Shown one piece after another: positions 47,476 to 59,305 of a DNA stretch of 64,000 bases. Within the stretch, counting starts at the first letter, position 1, and each line of letters begins with the position of its first letter. Where the stretch lies: the NCBI GenBank assembly GCA_002221725.1, contig NJFT01000035.1, forward strand, positions 180,501-244,500, read 5' to 3'. Both the position numbers and the translations under genes were made by a program. Below the pieces are notes generated by a model. It was not told the origin of the DNA, did no database searches, and saw only the letters and a program-made list of their open reading frames with translations. The stretch is from Scedosporium boydii. Taxonomy: Eukaryota > Ascomycota > Sordariomycetes > Microascales > Microascaceae.

Positions 47476-50400
47476 TCAAATCATCTTCCAAACCTCCATC
47501 CCAACACCTCCAAGTATCACCTCCCCAGACTGCCCAAGGAACTCGACCGAGCCCGCATCAGCCACCCCGCTATACAAGTTCTCCTCCAGTACAATCATCA
47601 GGTTTCCCAAGCCTCCTTCTCTTATCCGCCATAGCTTCAAGCGCTGATCATTACTAACCGTCGCAACACGCCCATCGCCAAGAGAAACCACACTATTTAT
47701 CGCAGCCGCATGAGCGGACTTGACAATGGTTGTTCCCGAAACCGTCGGCTTGCCGTTATCCACATCGGGGGAGACCAAAGTGGCGGCTACGGCATTGTCG
47801 TCGCCGGTGGTTGTGATGAGATACCGTGGCGGGACATTAGAATCCGAGAGCAATCGCACGTCAAGACCCTTGATGCTACTCTGATGTATCCTCGCCACGC
47901 TGGTGAACGTGTAAGCCATAGTAGACCCCTTATTCTCTAATCTCCAGAGTGCAATGTGCCCATCCGTAGAAGCAGTGAGAATCCAAGCAGCCGGACCATC
48001 CTCTCCCAACCCCAGCTGGCGGACCTGCGTCAAGCACGCCCCAGTATACTCTGCCACCGCAAGCAGCTCGAACGTTCCCTGCACTTTGCTGCTCCCTTGC
48101 GCAGGAGACCTATACCTATACGTCTTGAATATCGAGTTGGAAAAAGCCATGGTAATCAACAGGCAGCCGTCAATACCTTCCGCGGTGACATCAAAATCCG
48201 TTATGCGAAGGTCCGCGTCCGGCGTCTTGTCCGGCCGCGCCGCCTCGCAAAAGACCGCGAGGCCCGCAAAGTCTGCCCCGAGCTTACTCACACGCCACAC
48301 GAAGAAGTCTTCGTTACCACCGCTGCTGAGGAGATAGTCTTGGCCGCACCACTTGAGGGACTGGATGCCTGTCGTGTGGATTTTCATAGAGGCCACGCAG
48401 CGTAGGCGACTCTCGGTCCCGGAGGAACTCGCCCGCTCCCATATGCGGATGGACGTGTCTTCGGATCCGGTTGCGAAGTAGCTTACTCCTGATGAAGATG
48501 AAGGTTCCCGCGCGGCGATGGCTCGGATTTCTCGACCGTGGGTTCCTGATTTGAGAGTGGAACAATTTGCCTGCTCTTGTGAGTGGATGCACACTTTGGA
48601 GGCTTTCGTAAAAGCAAACCGCAGGTGTCCGGCCACGGCAGATTTAGTATGCGCAAATGTCCTATGCGCTCCACCGCAGTCGACACTCGCTATGGACTCG
48701 CGCTTCGTCTCGTTCCATACGACGAAGTTTTTGCTTCGAAAGCCCGAGAGGATCAAGTCAGCTGGCTCGTCGCCCTCTTTGCAGAACCACGCGTCCTCGA
48801 TCTGGGGCCCGAAAGGCGGCGAGGTCTCGTGTCGAAGATAGGCCTGTGGTGTGCTCCCATCCGTAAGATCTAGTTCATATATTCGGTATTTCCCATCGCG
48901 ATTTGTCGTGAGGAACGAGATCTTCTCCGCGTTTGTTTGCCCCGGTAGAGGAACTATGGAAGTGATGGCATCATCTGACCTTGGGTCTATCCGAGTAGTC
49001 GGCACGTATCGATCGCCTTGCGCTGTGAAAACCTCCATGAAGCCATTCCGAGATCCTATGATGAGGTGGCCGTGGAACAGTCCTGCTGATGTGAGAACGA
49101 ATCTCTCGTCTACCCCATCGAGACAAATATCCGAAGTTATTAGTCTACTGGCCAAGTCTGCCGTGAATATCTTGACATCATGGTTGTCGTACATCGTAAG
49201 CAGGAAGGTGATCGATGCCTCGGTTTGCCCCAGGCATATCAAGTTCAAGACTTTTCCGGGGACGGAACCTAGTTTGGAAATCCTGCCATCGGAGTAGAGA
49301 TATAGGTTCTTCGTTGTCGTCCCCACGATGGCCACCCCAGGGCCAACAGATGTGATCGCCGAACATGCCTTGATGTCGTCTCGGGTCTCTTCTTCCGTGA
49401 TCGACACTTCTGACCAGCTAATATCGCCGCCGCTGCTAAACAATCCGAGTAGGAGCTTTCCAAATTTGGTTGCAGTCAGTACACTATCCTCTGTGATAAA
49501 CGCATAGCGGTGTAGGAAGTCGTGACGATTCCGCCCTTTTTGCACCTTCTCGATTGGCGAAGAATCCAACATCGGCAGCGTCTCGTGGGAGATAACGCTG
49601 ACAGGCGCAGTCCCTTCTTGCTCCCCTTCCTCGTTATCAGCAAGTAAACTTGCCGGGTTCTCCTTTATCAGAGCTACTTTGCCGTCGGCACCCCCAGTGG
49701 CAATAAGATGGGACCGATCGTCATTCAGCATCAAGGCTGCCGCCCAAATATGCTTCCCATCATGGTTAGAAAAGATGTCCTTGTTAATGAGTCGTCCCGT
49801 TTCTCCTCCGGCTCCACGCTGGAAATGGGTTAGATCCAACTCCCACCTCTGCGCCGTCGAGTCTTCTCCAAAGGAATAAAGCGGAAGCGAGGCTGTCGAT
49901 AACCTCCCCGTCGAGAGTGGAGGAAACTCGACATGCCATATCCTCGAGATATGCCCCATGGCCATGGCAATTGGCACCTTTGCACTATTCCCTTCATCTA
50001 TACCGGCAGATCCGAACCCAGTCTCGCGTGCCTCGTGAAGGAGCTGTCTCGTCGAAGCACCAGATACCTCAGTGGTCGAACTCGAGGCATCGCTGATATC
50101 CCACACCCGAATCGTGCGGTCATCGCTACAACTCGCCAGTAACCGCAACGACTCTCCGTCAGTGAGCTGGATCTCATCCGATATGTGTACGCCGAAGATG
50201 GACCCCTCGTGCCCCGAGAGGACATGCAGAACCTCGCACGTCCGCTTCTCGGCGTCATCGCTTCGACAGGCCCATACGAGAATCTCTCCAAAGACCGTCC
50301 CACCCGCCACGAGGAGGTAGCCAGGCGATAGCCACTTCAAGTGAGCAGCGTACAGGATCGGGCGAGAAGGTGACACTACTTCACCGAAAGAAATAGTAGG

Positions 50401-50939
50401 GCCCTGGCTCGGCGTATCGACCCAAGATATCGGGACGATTTCGTTGTGCGCCGTGACGAGGACACCAGAATTGGGGTCAACAGGAGATATCCTGCCATCG
50501 TAGATCCAATCCGGAGCCTCGGCTTCGACAAGCTCGCGATTTGTAGCTCGTGCGGCTCCGAGGGCAGCCGCGATCGTCTTCGCATTGCAAACCGTCACGG
50601 AGCGAGATCCCCAGATGAGAACGCTTCCCGACGAGACGTGAATTCCGTGGATAGACTGCTCGGCAAATACTCTAAGCTGACCACATAGCCTTCGGCCATC
50701 CACGTCATAAATCTTCAGCTGCGTATCCTCGCCAACAAGGACGTACGTCCCCAAAGGGCAGGTGGGGGAGGGGTCAAGAGTGAGAAACCCGAGGGCCGTG
50801 ATGGGCGTAAGCACCACGTCTCGACATGGCTTCCATCCCGTGCCAGTCAGTGCCGCTTCGTTCTAATTCATTATGCGCTCGAGGAAAGGTGGGACAGTCT
50901 GAGATGAGGATGCGGCGAACTTACTACTCCGGGAGCCAT
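47476..50939 (-). CDS. rtt10: WD-repeat protein, WDR6/Trm734 (Rtt10) type
   Basis: Two minus-strand exons, 50925-50939 and 47476-50862, encode 1133 residues. Exon 1 is only 15 bases (MAPGV) and joins, over a 62-base intron, to NEAALTGTGWKPCRDVVLTPITALGF, shown here in two parts: NEAALTGTGWKPCRD and VVLTPITALGF. Many WD repeats are visible, for example LLASCSDDRTIRVWD, FATGSEDTSIRIWE, WILTASTDGHIALWR and RVATVSNDQRLKLWR, spread over two or three propellers. The N-terminal signature and length fit WDR6, called Trm734/Rtt10 in yeast. That protein partners the Trm7 methyltransferase for 2'-O-methylation of the tRNA wobble base. Function is by family. It lies tail to tail with the tRNA-Val gene. 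Confidence 0.85.
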
Positions 50940-51733
50940 TGCCCTAGAGGCACAAAGTCCCGACTAGGGTCGTGTCTAGATACCAGCCACACTTTTCGAT
51001 AGAAGCTTTAGGGATTCTTTAGATGTGGCAAGACTTTTCTGAAGTGTCACTGGGACGAGGTTTATGCTAATTGGCGACGCCTCCAGTTCCAAGAACTTGA
51101 GCGATCAGTTTGCGCGAAAACGTTTACAGTACAATTTTTACCAACACACTAAAAAAGGGCAAAAAAAAGCGAGCCACATCCCATGATGCGCGTTACTTGT
51201 ACACATTCGGACTCACAACCGCAACAGCCTCAAGCATGATGAAGAACAAATTTAAATCGAAATCCAAGACCAGAAATATTGTTTTCCTAAACCTTAATTT
51301 CGTTGCAGAAAGAGGCACGTTCCCAGTTGCACAGATAATATATTATCAAATAAATTTCCTGCCATCGGGTATCTACTATTCTCGAGGACATGGCATCGAA
51401 TCCTTCTCACCAAAAGTCTCATTTACAGACAGCCATAGTTTTGTGACCACCAGTACAAGGGGGACTCGCCGACTGAACTCGTCAAATACAGACTATATTT
51501 GCTTCATACCGTCGTGACAGAATTGAATGGAAGATATCTTGTTTACCCGTAACGCCCCAAAAATGCACAAAAGGAGTAGACCACATCATCAGAGGAACAA
51601 GAAAAGAAAAAAAAAACAAAAGAAAATTATGGGACTTTCATGATCCCAATACCCATTATCCCTTGCCAATATCCTTAGAAATACCGTCGTACAACACAAT
51701 AAACAATCCCTTTCCCCCAACTATGTTCCGCAT
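50940..51733. other. Intergenic, WDR6-like/SUR7-family
   Basis: This holds the promoter of the WD-repeat gene and the 3' region of the SUR7-family gene. It is A/T-rich near 51140-51330 and 51600-51630. A 135-codon open frame (51110-51517) is low in complexity and not protein-like. Confidence 0.55.
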
Positions 51734-52747
51734 TTATCGGTGAGAGTAGGGCTCATAAGCCATGTCAGACCTCTGCGCGTTGTTGGGGAAAGCGGGAGTG
51801 GCGTAAGCCTGCTGGTTGTAGTAGCTGTTCCTCGAGTAGTCATGAGGATCCTGGAGGGGCTGGTAGGCACCGGTGGGGACGGCCTTCTCGCTGTCAGCAC
51901 CGCGCTTGGTTCGGCGGCGGCTAGTGTGGTCGGGAGCGCAGCAGCAGATGGTGAAGAGCCAGAAGAATCCAGCACCGAGGGCGAAGGCAGCGGAAGCCCA
52001 GACGAGGCCGAGGTAGGTGCCGTTGAAAGAAGCATCAGCGCCGTAGATGGTAGCGGTACCCTTGATGGCGCCGACAATGATGACGGCGGTGGCGGTTGAC
52101 AAGCTGGCGGCGGCAAGAACAGCTACGGAAGAGACACCGGCAACAAGGAAGGTGATGCACGAAGCAATGCGTGTGCAGGTGGCGAAGAGACCGACGAAGA
52201 GCTGGACGGCGAGCGCGGCGAGGGCAGCGATGAAGACGATCTGGGTCCAGCGCGAGACGGTGACGAAGGCGTCGATGGCGCTGCTAACCTTGTCGGGGAT
52301 CTCGATGACACCGCCGGCGTACGAGTTGAACTTGTCGATGATGGTGGTGTTGAGGGTGCTGGCGGCCCAGTTGTACTTGGGTTTGGTGCACTTGCGATCA
52401 GCGCCTTTGTCGTCGGTGGTGCAGAAGCCCCAGAGACCGATGTTGTAATGATCTTGGAGTCCTAGATCGCCAGCGGTAATGTTGCTGCCGCTGCCGCCCG
52501 AGTTGCCAGTGTTGCCGGTCACGAAGTCGGTGACGTCGTCGACGATGTCTCGGGCAACGATGTCGCGGCCGTTGATTAGGGACTTGATGGAATCGGGACT
52601 AATTTGTAGCTCGCTGACGTCGACTTGGAACATGTAGAGCGATTTGTTCGTAATGCCAGAGAGACCGGCGATGAGAAGGAGGATCAAACTGATGAGGGTG
52701 AGGATGAATGGCAGAGCCACACAGAAAAAGCGACCGACGTTCGCCAT
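51734..52747 (-). CDS. SUR7-family plasma membrane protein
   Basis: A single exon of 337 residues. An N-terminal transmembrane segment (about 7-29, ALPFILTLISLILLLIAGLS) is followed by an extracellular loop with the claudin-like W..GFC...C motif (GLWGFCTTDDKGADRKC), then three more membrane spans (about 168-190, 198-225 and 245-275), and a cytosolic tail with a basic RRRTKRG stretch and a Tyr/Asn-rich end. This matches the SUR7/PalI family, whose members sit at eisosomes or act in pH sensing. Family assignment is good; the exact paralog is uncertain. Confidence 0.88.
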   Translation of the reverse strand: MANVGRFFCVALPFILTLISLILLLIAGLSGITNKSLYMFQVDVSELQISPDSIKSLINGRDIVARDIVDDVTDFVTGNTGNSGGSGSNITAGDLGLQDHYNIGLWGFCTTDDKGADRKCTKPKYNWAASTLNTTIIDKFNSYAGGVIEIPDKVSSAIDAFVTVSRWTQIVFIAALAALAVQLFVGLFATCTRIASCITFLVAGVSSVAVLAAASLSTATAVIIVGAIKGTATIYGADASFNGTYLGLVWASAAFALGAGFFWLFTICCCAPDHTSRRRTKRGADSEKAVPTGAYQPLQDPHDYSRNSYYNQQAYATPAFPNNAQRSDMAYEPYSHR

Positions 52748-55700
52748 TTCGACTATCGGGTTCGGTTTTTAGTTTCGCTAGTATTCGGGCGATGGGGGAT
52801 GTTTGGTTTTAGAAGTTGAAATTCTTGAGGTCTCGGAGGACGCGAGGAGAGGGAGGGAGGGGAGCGTGAAGGATCAACAATGGAAAGCGGGGGGAAGTTT
52901 GTAGGAGAGGATGACGCAATGAGACTGTAATGATAATGGGAGTCGTCAATATTTTACCGGCCTAGGATGGGGCCAAGAGTAAATACAGGTCCAAAAAACG
53001 AAGGACGGATGGAATGGAGATCGAGAGAATGGATGAGGTCAAAGGAGACGGAATGTTGGCAGGCCAGCAGTGTTATGTATTTTGCATATGCGAGTATTTC
53101 TCCCCGATCGAAAAGAGGCTGGCCAACAAACCCAGAGACATCAATGAACCATTTAACCAAAAACAGGCACACAACCCGACTCATGGGTATAGATACAATA
53201 AAACGCAGGTATTTATTGAGCGTATTTAGGTACCAATACTGCAGGCGGACTATGCCACTGCCAAGAAGAGGCGAAGAAGGGGGAAACACTAGCGGCCCAT
53301 TGGGGCTGACGTCGGCTACCTGTCGTTTATTCGAGCATCCGGTTGCTCAGCCCCCCAAAGCTTGAGACCTCTGAGCAACGTCTGCACATGCTTGGTTGGT
53401 TTGAGACAGGGGTGCCACGGTGTCCGCGTACGTCGTTCACGATTCCACTGCAGCCCGCCCCTTCGGTCCTACCAAATATTAGCGCATTTCCCATGATAGG
53501 GCTGTGCTGCGTCCTACGAAGTAAAACATCCACTATGGAGCCAACATCCTGTCAACAAGGTCTGTTTTCTCCCATGGGGCCTGAGTTTGGCTTTGGCCTA
53601 CCAACTTCCTTGGTCAAAATTTCAGGTTCCAAGGAAGGACCGATCGACGAGTTCTAAATCCATTAATTTCTTCCAAGAACTTCCAAGTGGGCACTTTAAC
53701 GGGGTTGGGCTGTCGATACCCATTTGGCTGCGACGAGGGGATCCTCTGATCTTGGCTCGCAGCGGCTGAGACCATCGACCAACGCCCGAAATGGAAGGAA
53801 AAAGGCTCAAGACCCCGGCCATGGCGCCAGATAGCACCAAATTCGTCTCAGTGCTTATGCTGCAAAAGAGCCTTAATTTTTCACCTTTTCGGGGCAATTT
53901 ACCTGTGTACAAGGAAATTATTAAGCATGTCTCCTCGCGAGATCAAAATGTGATTCACGATGATGGCTTCCTGGGTTGGTCCCTGGAGGTGCTGGTCTCG
54001 CCAGTTTGTTAGACTCAATCCGACTTTCGACGGAGAGAACAGAACCCTGGACTTCGTAATCCTCCTGGACATCTTTGCCACGTCTTTCGCCTCGACCCTC
54101 GTATCAAATAGAAACTCAAAATCAGGACGTGGGCCGAAATGCCGTTTCTAAGCCAGTCCAAGGAAGATGGATCCCATGGTATTCGTAATCTTTCTTCCAG
54201 CTTTGAGCGAAGCAGCCCTGATCGATTGTTCCCCTCTGTGCCTCAATGTTCAGCACATAATAAAATCTTAAGATCACTGTCAAAATCTTGCGCAGCAACC
54301 AATGCAGGGTCGCAGAATCGGAGGTGGGGGACGCTCTGTCGTCATCTGGGAGGCTTATCCACGCGTCGGTGATTAGCAGTTGATTTGTACACTGCTTCGG
54401 CGCAGTGTATACCCGACCGGGTAAGCCGCCAGCCCCAATGGCCAGGCGTGTGGGAGGAAAGAAGCCACAAATGATGGGGGTTTCTTACCCGACCGCCGTC
54501 AAGATCATGGCGCAGCAGCTCCTAGTGCGTCTGCCGAGGTACAGACTCACCTACTCAATTTTATATGTTGCAAGAAGTACTCTTGGAGATCAAGTTACAC
54601 ATGGTCTATTTTTATCACAAAGAGGGGCTGAGATCGATTTCTGGAACCAACACAAGATGCTCTTTCATCTTGGGACCAATTCTCGAGGAATGGCATGTGG
54701 AGGAATGCTTGACAGTTATGTGCCAAGCAGGTGCGGTATCTCGTGCCGTTCTTTAGACGACACCACCTTGCTGCCATTTCCGCAGCCGAAGCGTCCTACC
54801 CTCCGAGGAGTTTAATCGACTCCAGCAGTCTTCCTCTTGCGCAAGCTGCCATTAGCGCCCTCTCTTCCACCGAACGATTCTCTTTTGCAATTTCTACAAG
54901 GTTCCCAACTCTCCTGGAAGGTGTAGGCCGATTTCCTCATGCCGTCTATATCCGTTAAAGATTCTAGACAACAATTGTACACTGAGTATTTCTGCGCGGG
55001 GTCTGATATTAGAAACCGCGCGACAATACTTCGTGCTATGGATTTGGTCGGACTGCTCACCTTGACCAAAGATGTAGGCTTCCTCGATCACATCTTGATC
55101 TTCCCTGCGCCTTCTGGTGGGCTTGCATCACCGCGAACGACTACCCAATTCAACACTTGCATTGATCCCATTACAGAAGGAGATAGGGTTCCACTGTAAA
55201 CTCTGATGATGAGCTTGCTCAGTGATCGGATGGCCTTTAGCTCCGCGTCAATCTGCGACAATGCCTCTCGAATGAACCCCGGATCGACCTGGTCCGTCTT
55301 TGTCAGGTCACTAGAGTTCTGGCTATGGATAAAGGTTTCTAGCATCGTTAAGTTGGTGCACTTTTTCTCGAAGAAGCTTAAAACTCCGTAAGCTGTCATC
55401 TCTGAGCTTAAATTTCCCCGGTTGATTCCCCACGCTCTCCATGACCGGAAAGTTGATGCACAGATGGGACAGGGACCCTGCGTTCACAAGCCCGATCCCG
55501 TCGAGAAAGGATTGTAGGAGCCCGACCTGCCCCCGCGCCGCCCCTATTTGGAAATGAATTCGGCATCTTGGCCTTGACAAACAGAATCCACCGGTTGGCT
55601 TTAATGCCAGGAGAAAGGAAGCATTAATTGCCCTGGTAGATGTGGAATTGCATATAAATGCAGCATGGCGGGCAACCGAGTGACTGGGTTCATCCAATTC

Positions 55701-56403
55701 AACAGCGAACAAAGCTTGTGAAGAATCTTTCCCTTAAGGTACTACCGGGCAGCGCTTTTCTTTTGGGCAAAAGATGCATTCGGCCGTTCCTGGGTAGTAA
55801 GGATCGTCTTTGACATTGAGACATTGTGTCTCGAGCTGTCTTGCCGAGCCCTGTATGAAACGAATAAAAGAGACTCGTACGCTTTACGTTCAAGTGCTGT
55901 AAAGCCAGATATCGTTCAAGTAAGCAGGCGGGCACAGAGTGATAGCCCAGAGGAATCTAACACCACTACTAAGGACAATGAGACCCAGCTTGACCTAATC
56001 TTGATATTGATAGCAATGACCTTTGGTAGAGTTCCAATACCCATCCATCTTCTTGGCAGTGACGGCATCATCATTGATTCTTCAAGGTGCAACATACCCG
56101 CAAGTGGTTCAGGGCCTCCGGCAAGGTATAGACGCCTCCATTCCCAACGGCAAGAATGTCGCGCAGCTGTTCAAAGAGCTTAAGAAGATTGAGAAAATGG
56201 CGGCTTGGAAGCCTGGGATGTAGGGTATTTGGGTTCCATACAAATACCGCTCGACAGACCCAAGTTGGTCCCAGATTTGTTAACTCCACAGACAAGTCTT
56301 GAGTTCAACTACATCAACAGCTTTTAGTGTGGTTCGAAGTGTGAAAGGGTGAGTTCATTTTTGAAATGGTGACGACTGCGGAAGCTCTAACTTTTCTGCA
56401 CAG
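52748..56403. other. Gene-poor region before the NLR-like gene
   Basis: The left end is the SUR7-family promoter. No clear gene follows. Weak minus-strand frames at 55088-55399 and 55323-55712 have some protein-like content. On the plus strand an open segment at about 56023-56223 looks coding and might be an upstream exon of the NLR-like gene. One TACGAAGTA word lies at 53515. I see no transposon. Confidence 0.45.
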
Positions 56404-59305
56404 GCTGTAATCACCTTTTGCGAAGATTCCTTGAGACACAGTGACGTCCTTCCAAAACTTGTCTACCAGGTTACAATGGAGAGGTTTAGGGATGCAATGA
56501 CCATGATCTATGAAAGTCGAAGTACGTTATCATCCTATATCTATAAATCAGTTGCATACATGCTAATCGTTGCTTGGGCTAGTCGACGAGTGGATTGGGC
56601 GTGCCCACATGAGCCATCAGCAATGTGTCTATCACGAATCGCTGGACAACCTTAGGACTGACCAGGCTTGTGAATTCTTGCTTAGAGATGTTAATTTCAT
56701 AAACTGGTATCAAGCCCTAGATTCCCAACAGTTGGTGATCGTCGGGGATATGGGCGTTGGGAAGACATTTGCAATGGCGTATCTTATAGACGAGCTGAGT
56801 CGAAGACGTGAGCATCGGCGGCCTCGATCTATTACATGTTATTACTATTTCCGAGCCGGCGAGACTCCTCGGCTCGAAAACATTTATTGGGTCTTGATCC
56901 TGTCGCTCCTAGAACAGCTCCCGAGCCTGAAAGGAACTTTTGTGGAATGGTATAAGCAGGCTGAAGATTCCGGACATCTCCACCCAGAGTATAACACGAC
57001 AAAGCTGGAGGAGCTCTTCCAACTCGCGCTGGGGACACTCGATCGCCAACTTTACATCGTTATCGATGGTCTGGATCAGTGCGATGAAGAATCTCGAGAC
57101 GATCTTCTCGGGTTGCTGGAAACCTTGTCCCAGAAGACTCCGAGGCTCAAAACTCTTCTGTCAACCCGCCCCAAGGAAGACATTCTCCAGCGGCTGGGCG
57201 AAACAGGCAGGATCGAGCTGAGTCCTGACGCTAAGCGAGATCGGCTTATCGTTGAGAAGAGAGTTGAGACAGAGCTGCCCCATTTGTCCAGTGAGGTCCA
57301 AACACTCGTCATACATTGGCTTTCTTCTATGGCACAAGGAAGCGGAATCTGGACAAAAATGGTAGTTAAGGACATTCAAGCCACTGCAGCTGCAGTTAGA
57401 ACACTACGCTCCATGCGATCCCTCTTGGAAGAAGTAACGCTGCTGCCGTGGGGTCTCTCGAAGTTCTATGTCGCTTTACTTTCACAGTGCACCTCAGATG
57501 ATCCTGAAAATAGGAAGATGGCGAAGATGGCATTGAAGATTCTCGCCTCCGCCCGCCGACCCCTTAGCATCCTGGAACTTGCCTGGGCCGTTGCTGTAGG
57601 TGCGGCTCCGCAGGAGGTCACTACCGTGGCCGCTCTTGCTAAGCTGGTCCAGCCTCGAAGAATGATGAACCTTGTCTATCCATTCGTTGCCCACGTCGAT
57701 TTCAGCGACGCAAGGAAGCGTCAAGTTCAGCTCCTGCACCCATCAATGAGGGAGTTCATCATAAATGAATTTGATTTGGGCCAGCCTCCGAGAGCACCAA
57801 TACCCCGGGACGCTGCAAGGCAGGCGCTTCTTGATCGACGAATAGAGAATCTGGAGGCGTTTATCTTGGGCATCTGTACCAGGTATCTTCTGCTCGAGGA
57901 GGTTAACAAAACCGATTTGTTTTCAGAAGAGCAGGCAGCAATCCAAGAGCTACCTCAAGAAACCGACTTGTTCGATGATGCCGGAGAGCTGGTCGAATAC
58001 GATCGGCATTGTACTTGGGAAACTTGGGAAAAAGACATGATCCGCTATGATCCGGCAGATCGTGGACTCGGTGAGTTTTTTGCTTATGCGTCATGCCATT
58101 GGGTCGAGCACTTTAGTGCCATTTCGACGGAAAATCATCTTCCAGGTTTGGCGGCAAGCGTAGAGCGCCTTTGCCAGGCCGACTCGACCCGGCTTCATAA
58201 CTGGATCAAGCAAAATTGCCGCCCAGACTGTACAATCCAGCCCAGGTTTCCATTCGATGGCAATCTATACGATCCGCTCAGCATCACCTCGCTCTACGGC
58301 TCACAAGCCATGCTACGTTATATGGTCAAGAACTCAGACCTCCGCAAGGGCGAGTTCCTTCCAGAATCCGCTATGCGCGCCGCTGATCAAATCCTCCATT
58401 GGGGCGATTTGGAGAGACTAAAGATACTCTTAGACGGTACGGGGAATCAGCTTCGACAGCTTGACTTTTTCCGCCTCATCATGAGGCGATGGTTTTATAG
58501 CGGTCCATATCAGCGCAACTGGGAACCAGCATTCCTCCTTGTCCATCGTGTGACGGATACATTGGTTGAAGAGAAATGGGGGAATGAGCTCTTGTGTTTA
58601 GCTGCAAACCTCGGCTGCATGCCCATGATCCGCGAGTTGATGAGCAACGCTCGACTTGATCTGGAGCTGAGGAATGAATTGCTGCGCGGGGATCAACGTG
58701 AACAACAACTTCTACCCATTGGAAAATCAGTGCACCAATCAATTGGAGAGGCTGTCTTGGGAAACCACATTGATGTGGTGGAATTCCTGTTAGAAGAGGA
58801 GGGCATCGAAGCACATCTCCAACACATCAACTCGCGTGGAGAAAACGTTCTGCATCGAGCGGCGAAGATGCATAGCCCAGCCGTGTTCCGCCTTTTAGTT
58901 CCCCGTTTCCCGGGAGGGGTGCATCAAAGGGACAAACGCGGAGACACTCCCCTTACGCAGTTGATAAAGACCCCTTCACCCTGGGATGATCGGTACGAAT
59001 GCGCCGGGGTATTGCTCTCGCAAGGCCGCGGCGATGGGGATGGCTATCCTGGGGACGAGGAGCAGTCGCCTCTGCGGGTAGCCGTGCGGGTTGGTGATTA
59101 CTTTATGTGCCACCTCTTGCTCACCATTGGCAAGATGGATCCGCTCTCAGCCCTGGTGGTCGGCGAAGACGGACAGATGGTCTTGAAAGATGAGTGCACC
59201 AGTGAGTCCAAGACGCGTATCTTGGCATTCCTTCGCCAGCACGCTGAACGACGTCGGCCAAATGGTAGCCTCAGAAGACGGGAGCTGAGAAACTATACAC
59301 ATTGA
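56404..59305 (+). CDS. NLR-like protein: NACHT plus ankyrin repeats
   Basis: Exons 56404-56521 and 56583-59305 are supported; the 5' end is unresolved. A Met at 56476 gives a minimal 922-residue protein. The segment VITFCEDSLRHSDV... joins by a 61-base intron (donor GTACGT, branch GCTAAT) to IDEWIGRAHMSHQQCVYH. The NTPase has P-loop GDMGVGKT (about residue 69 of the minimal form) and Walker B LYIVIDGLDQCDEE (about 172), then ASARRPLSILELAWAV and FVAHVDF, as in fungal STAND proteins. The C-terminus has ankyrin-like repeats (EAVLGNHIDVVEFLLEEEG, then GENVLHRAAKMHSPAVFRLL). Such proteins often mediate non-self recognition or cell death; that is family inference. No N-terminal effector domain is seen. 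Confidence 0.8.
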
